A stretch of 43,907 nucleotides of DNA from Gammaproteobacteria bacterium. Its GTDB lineage: Bacteria; Pseudomonadota; Gammaproteobacteria; Chromatiales; Chromatiaceae. The stretch spans positions 1-43,907 of the forward strand of contig JAGVUH010000240.1 of the NCBI GenBank assembly GCA_019136395.1. The letters are read 5' to 3'. Below, in pieces: positions 42,126 to 43,907 of this stretch. The translations under genes and the position numbers were made by a program. Each line of letters starts with the position of its first letter. The stretch's first letter is position 1. The notes below the pieces were generated by a model that saw nothing but the letters and a program-made list of their open reading frames with translations, had not been told where the DNA came from and ran no database searches.

Positions 42126-43907
42126 ATGTCACGCCCATCCTTGACCTTGACCCCCTTACCGCTGAGTATCACGGTTCGCCGTGCTCGACCCCAGACCCAG
42201 GGCTCATGGCCCTGGTTGGCCCTTTGCCTCCTGCTGATGGCCATCCCCAGCCTGGCCAAACCCGGCTTAGGCGCCCAGACCCTGATCGGTTACGACCTGG
42301 AGGCGCGCCTGCAACCGGACCAAGGCACCCTGGCCGTGACCGCCACCCTGACCCTGCCGGAGGAGCGGGAGGACTGGACCTTCCTCCTCCACCCGGGGCT
42401 TGAACCCCGAGTGCTGGCGGGCGCGGCGCGACTGGAGCCCCTCGGCTCCAAGGGTGGCCTGGAGATGTTCCGGCTGCGCCGCCAGGGCCCCGGCCCCGTG
42501 ACCCTGGGCTATGCCGGCCCCATCCGCGGCGACCTGGAGCGGGTCACGGAGAGCATGGGGCGGACCCGGCAGTGGACCCGGGGCATCATCAGCGCCGAGG
42601 GCGTGGTCCTGGACGGCGGCAGCGGCTGGTATCCTCAATTCGCGGGCGCCCTCTATCGCTTCCGTCTCCAGGTGGACCTGCCCCCCGGCTGGAGCGCTGT
42701 CTCCCAGGGCGCCGGACCCGACCCAACCACCATCGCTCTGGGCGCCTACCCAGAGAGCACCACGCCAACGATCGCCACGGACGGCACCACCCCGGCTGGG
42801 GCAACCACGGCAAGGGTGCGCGTGACCTGGCGGGAGGACCGGCCCCAGGACGACATCTACCTCATCGCCGCCCCCTTCACCGCCTATGTCCAGCCCACCG
42901 ACCACGGGGAGGCCCAGGTCTACCTGCGCCAGGCGGACGAGGCGCTGGCCCGGCGTTACCTTGACGCCACGGCGGACTATCTGGCCCTCTACAGCGACCT
43001 GATCGGCCCCTATCCCTACGCCAAGTTCGCCCTGGTGGAGAATTTCTGGGAGACGGGCTACGGCATGCCCTCCTTCACCCTCCTCGGCCCCCAGGTCATC
43101 CGCCTGCCCTTCATCCTCCACAGTTCCTATCCCCACGAGATCCTGCACAACTGGTGGGGCAACAGCGATTATATCGACTATGCGACCGGCAACTGGAGCG
43201 AAGGCCTCACCGCCTACCTGGCCGACCATCTGCTCAAGGAGCGTGAGGGCCAGGGCGCCCAGTACCGGCGCGACAGCCTCCAGGCCTATGCCGACTATGT
43301 GCGCGCGGGTGAGGACTTCCCCCTCAGCGCCTTCCGCGGCCGCCATGGCTCCGCCTCCCAGGCCATCGGCTATGGCAAGAGCCTGATGCTCTTCCACATG
43401 CTCCGCCGCGACCTGGGGGACGAGACCTTCGTCGCCGGCCTGAGGCGCTTCTACGCCGACAACGCCTTCCGCGCCGCCGGCTACGAGCAACTGCGGCTCG
43501 CCTTCGAGCAGGTCAGCGGCCGGGATCTCCAGGGCTTTTTCGCCGCCTGGACCCAGCGCACCGGCGCCCCGGAGCCGGCCCTGTCCCGGGTGATCCTGGA
43601 ACCACCGGCCGAAGCGGCGGCTCCCGGCGACGAGGGCCCGTCAGGGATGGCCCCAATCAGGGCGGTAGTGGCCGGCGAGCCTCCGAACAGGGCGGAAGGG
43701 ACTGGCAGAGCCCCGTCCAGTGCAGAAGTGGCTGACGGGGCCCCGACCAGCAAGGAAGTGGCCGTCCCAGGCCTGGCCACCGAGCATCCAGCCCCCGGCG
43801 CTCGGCCCAACGGTGGTTACCGGCTGGTGGGCCAGGTCGAGCAGACCCAGCCCGCAGCCCCCTTCCCCTTGCAGGTCCCCCTGGTGGTCCACCTAGCAGA
43901 TGGTGGC
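42126..43907 (+). CDS. M1-like metallopeptidase, exported; 3' end outside the window
   Basis: The frame from the ATG at 42126 (MSRPSLTLTPLPLSI) stays open for 594 codons to the window edge. A signal or membrane segment is near residues 28-45 (WPWLALCLLLMAIPSLA). The zinc site is HEILHNWWGN with the third ligand Glu in NWSEGLTAYLAD; the spacing is HExxH-18-E, exactly that of gluzincin family M1. The GAMEN exopeptidase motif is absent; the equivalent region reads ENFWETGYGMPSFTLLG, as in M1-like proteins of uncertain activity. After the catalytic domain (ending near AAWTQRTGAPEP) comes a ~65-residue repetitive Ala/Gly/Pro/Glu stretch (43600-43810), then a further domain begins (YRLVGQVEQTQPAAPFPL). 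The gene is cut at the right edge. The ribosome-binding site is weak. Confidence 0.85.
   Translation, partial: MSRPSLTLTPLPLSITVRRARPQTQGSWPWLALCLLLMAIPSLAKPGLGAQTLIGYDLEARLQPDQGTLAVTATLTLPEEREDWTFLLHPGLEPRVLAGAARLEPLGSKGGLEMFRLRRQGPGPVTLGYAGPIRGDLERVTESMGRTRQWTRGIISAEGVVLDGGSGWYPQFAGALYRFRLQVDLPPGWSAVSQGAGPDPTTIALGAYPESTTPTIATDGTTPAGATTARVRVTWREDRPQDDIYLIAAPFTAYVQPTDHGEAQVYLRQADEALARRYLDATADYLALYSDLIGPYPYAKFALVENFWETGYGMPSFTLLGPQVIRLPFILHSSYPHEILHNWWGNSDYIDYATGNWSEGLTAYLADHLLKEREGQGAQYRRDSLQAYADYVRAGEDFPLSAFRGRHGSASQAIGYGKSLMLFHMLRRDLGDETFVAGLRRFYADNAFRAAGYEQLRLAFEQVSGRDLQGFFAAWTQRTGAPEPALSRVILEPPAEAAAPGDEGPSGMAPIRAVVAGEPPNRAEGTGRAPSSAEVADGAPTSKEVAVPGLATEHPAPGARPNGGYRLVGQVEQTQPAAPFPLQVPLVVHLADGG

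Overview
The window looks like a chromosomal segment of a GC-rich gammaproteobacterium, most likely Chromatiales (purple sulfur bacteria and relatives). This rests on gene content (OxyR with both redox cysteines, a YgiM/TIGR04211 SH3 protein, TcdA, a ChaN-PDZ protein, argD-argF, many GGDEF/EAL genes) and on base composition; there is no rRNA or marker gene to settle it. No tRNA, rRNA, CRISPR array, IS element or phage integrase was seen.

Layout. (1) 0.1-3 kb, minus strand: an AEC-family permease broken by a 22-bp tandem duplication, a ferredoxin-NADP reductase and a coupled DUF4160/DUF2442 pair. (2) 3-13.6 kb, plus strand: tcdA overlaps a three-PAS hybrid histidine kinase, then an Hpt protein, a two-receiver GGDEF-EAL protein, a membrane GGDEF-EAL protein and a small methyltransferase. 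The Hpt, receiver-GGDEF-EAL and methyltransferase genes each carry frame breaks. (3) 13.7-28.9 kb: a defence island. An orphan DUF433 antitoxin with a palindromic operator is followed by a convergent, translationally coupled BREX type 2 (Pgl) operon: pglW-pglX-pglY-pglZ on the minus strand. A possible 41-codon leader ORF overlaps pglW. brxD and brxHI, which complete the usual six-gene type 2 set, are absent here. pglX has an AT-richer central segment consistent with a swapped specificity domain, and pglY has a frame break at its extreme N-terminus. The island ends in the remains of a hicAB toxin-antitoxin pair and an acs C-terminal fragment. (4) 29-33.6 kb, minus strand: a diguanylate cyclase, recQ, and a vapBC pair with a perfect inverted repeat over the antitoxin ribosome-binding site. 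(5) 33.6-43.9 kb: a small secreted protein, glycerate kinase, oxyR, an argD-argF-ygiM cluster behind a promoter followed directly by an intrinsic terminator, a ChaN-PDZ lipoprotein/secreted protein, and an M1-like metallopeptidase running off the right edge.

Two themes cut across these regions. First, at least seven loci have frame breaks (permease, Hpt, receiver protein twice, methyltransferase, pglY, hicB). At several of them a stretch of conserved residues also seems to be missing, so either local gene decay or assembly error must be excluded. Second, many otherwise ordinary proteins carry low-complexity, partly repetitive in-frame inserts or tails (TcdA, the kinase, the receiver protein, PglY, RecQ, glycerate kinase, the metallopeptidase). 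Two families of short dispersed intergenic repeats sit around oxyR, argD and ygiM.
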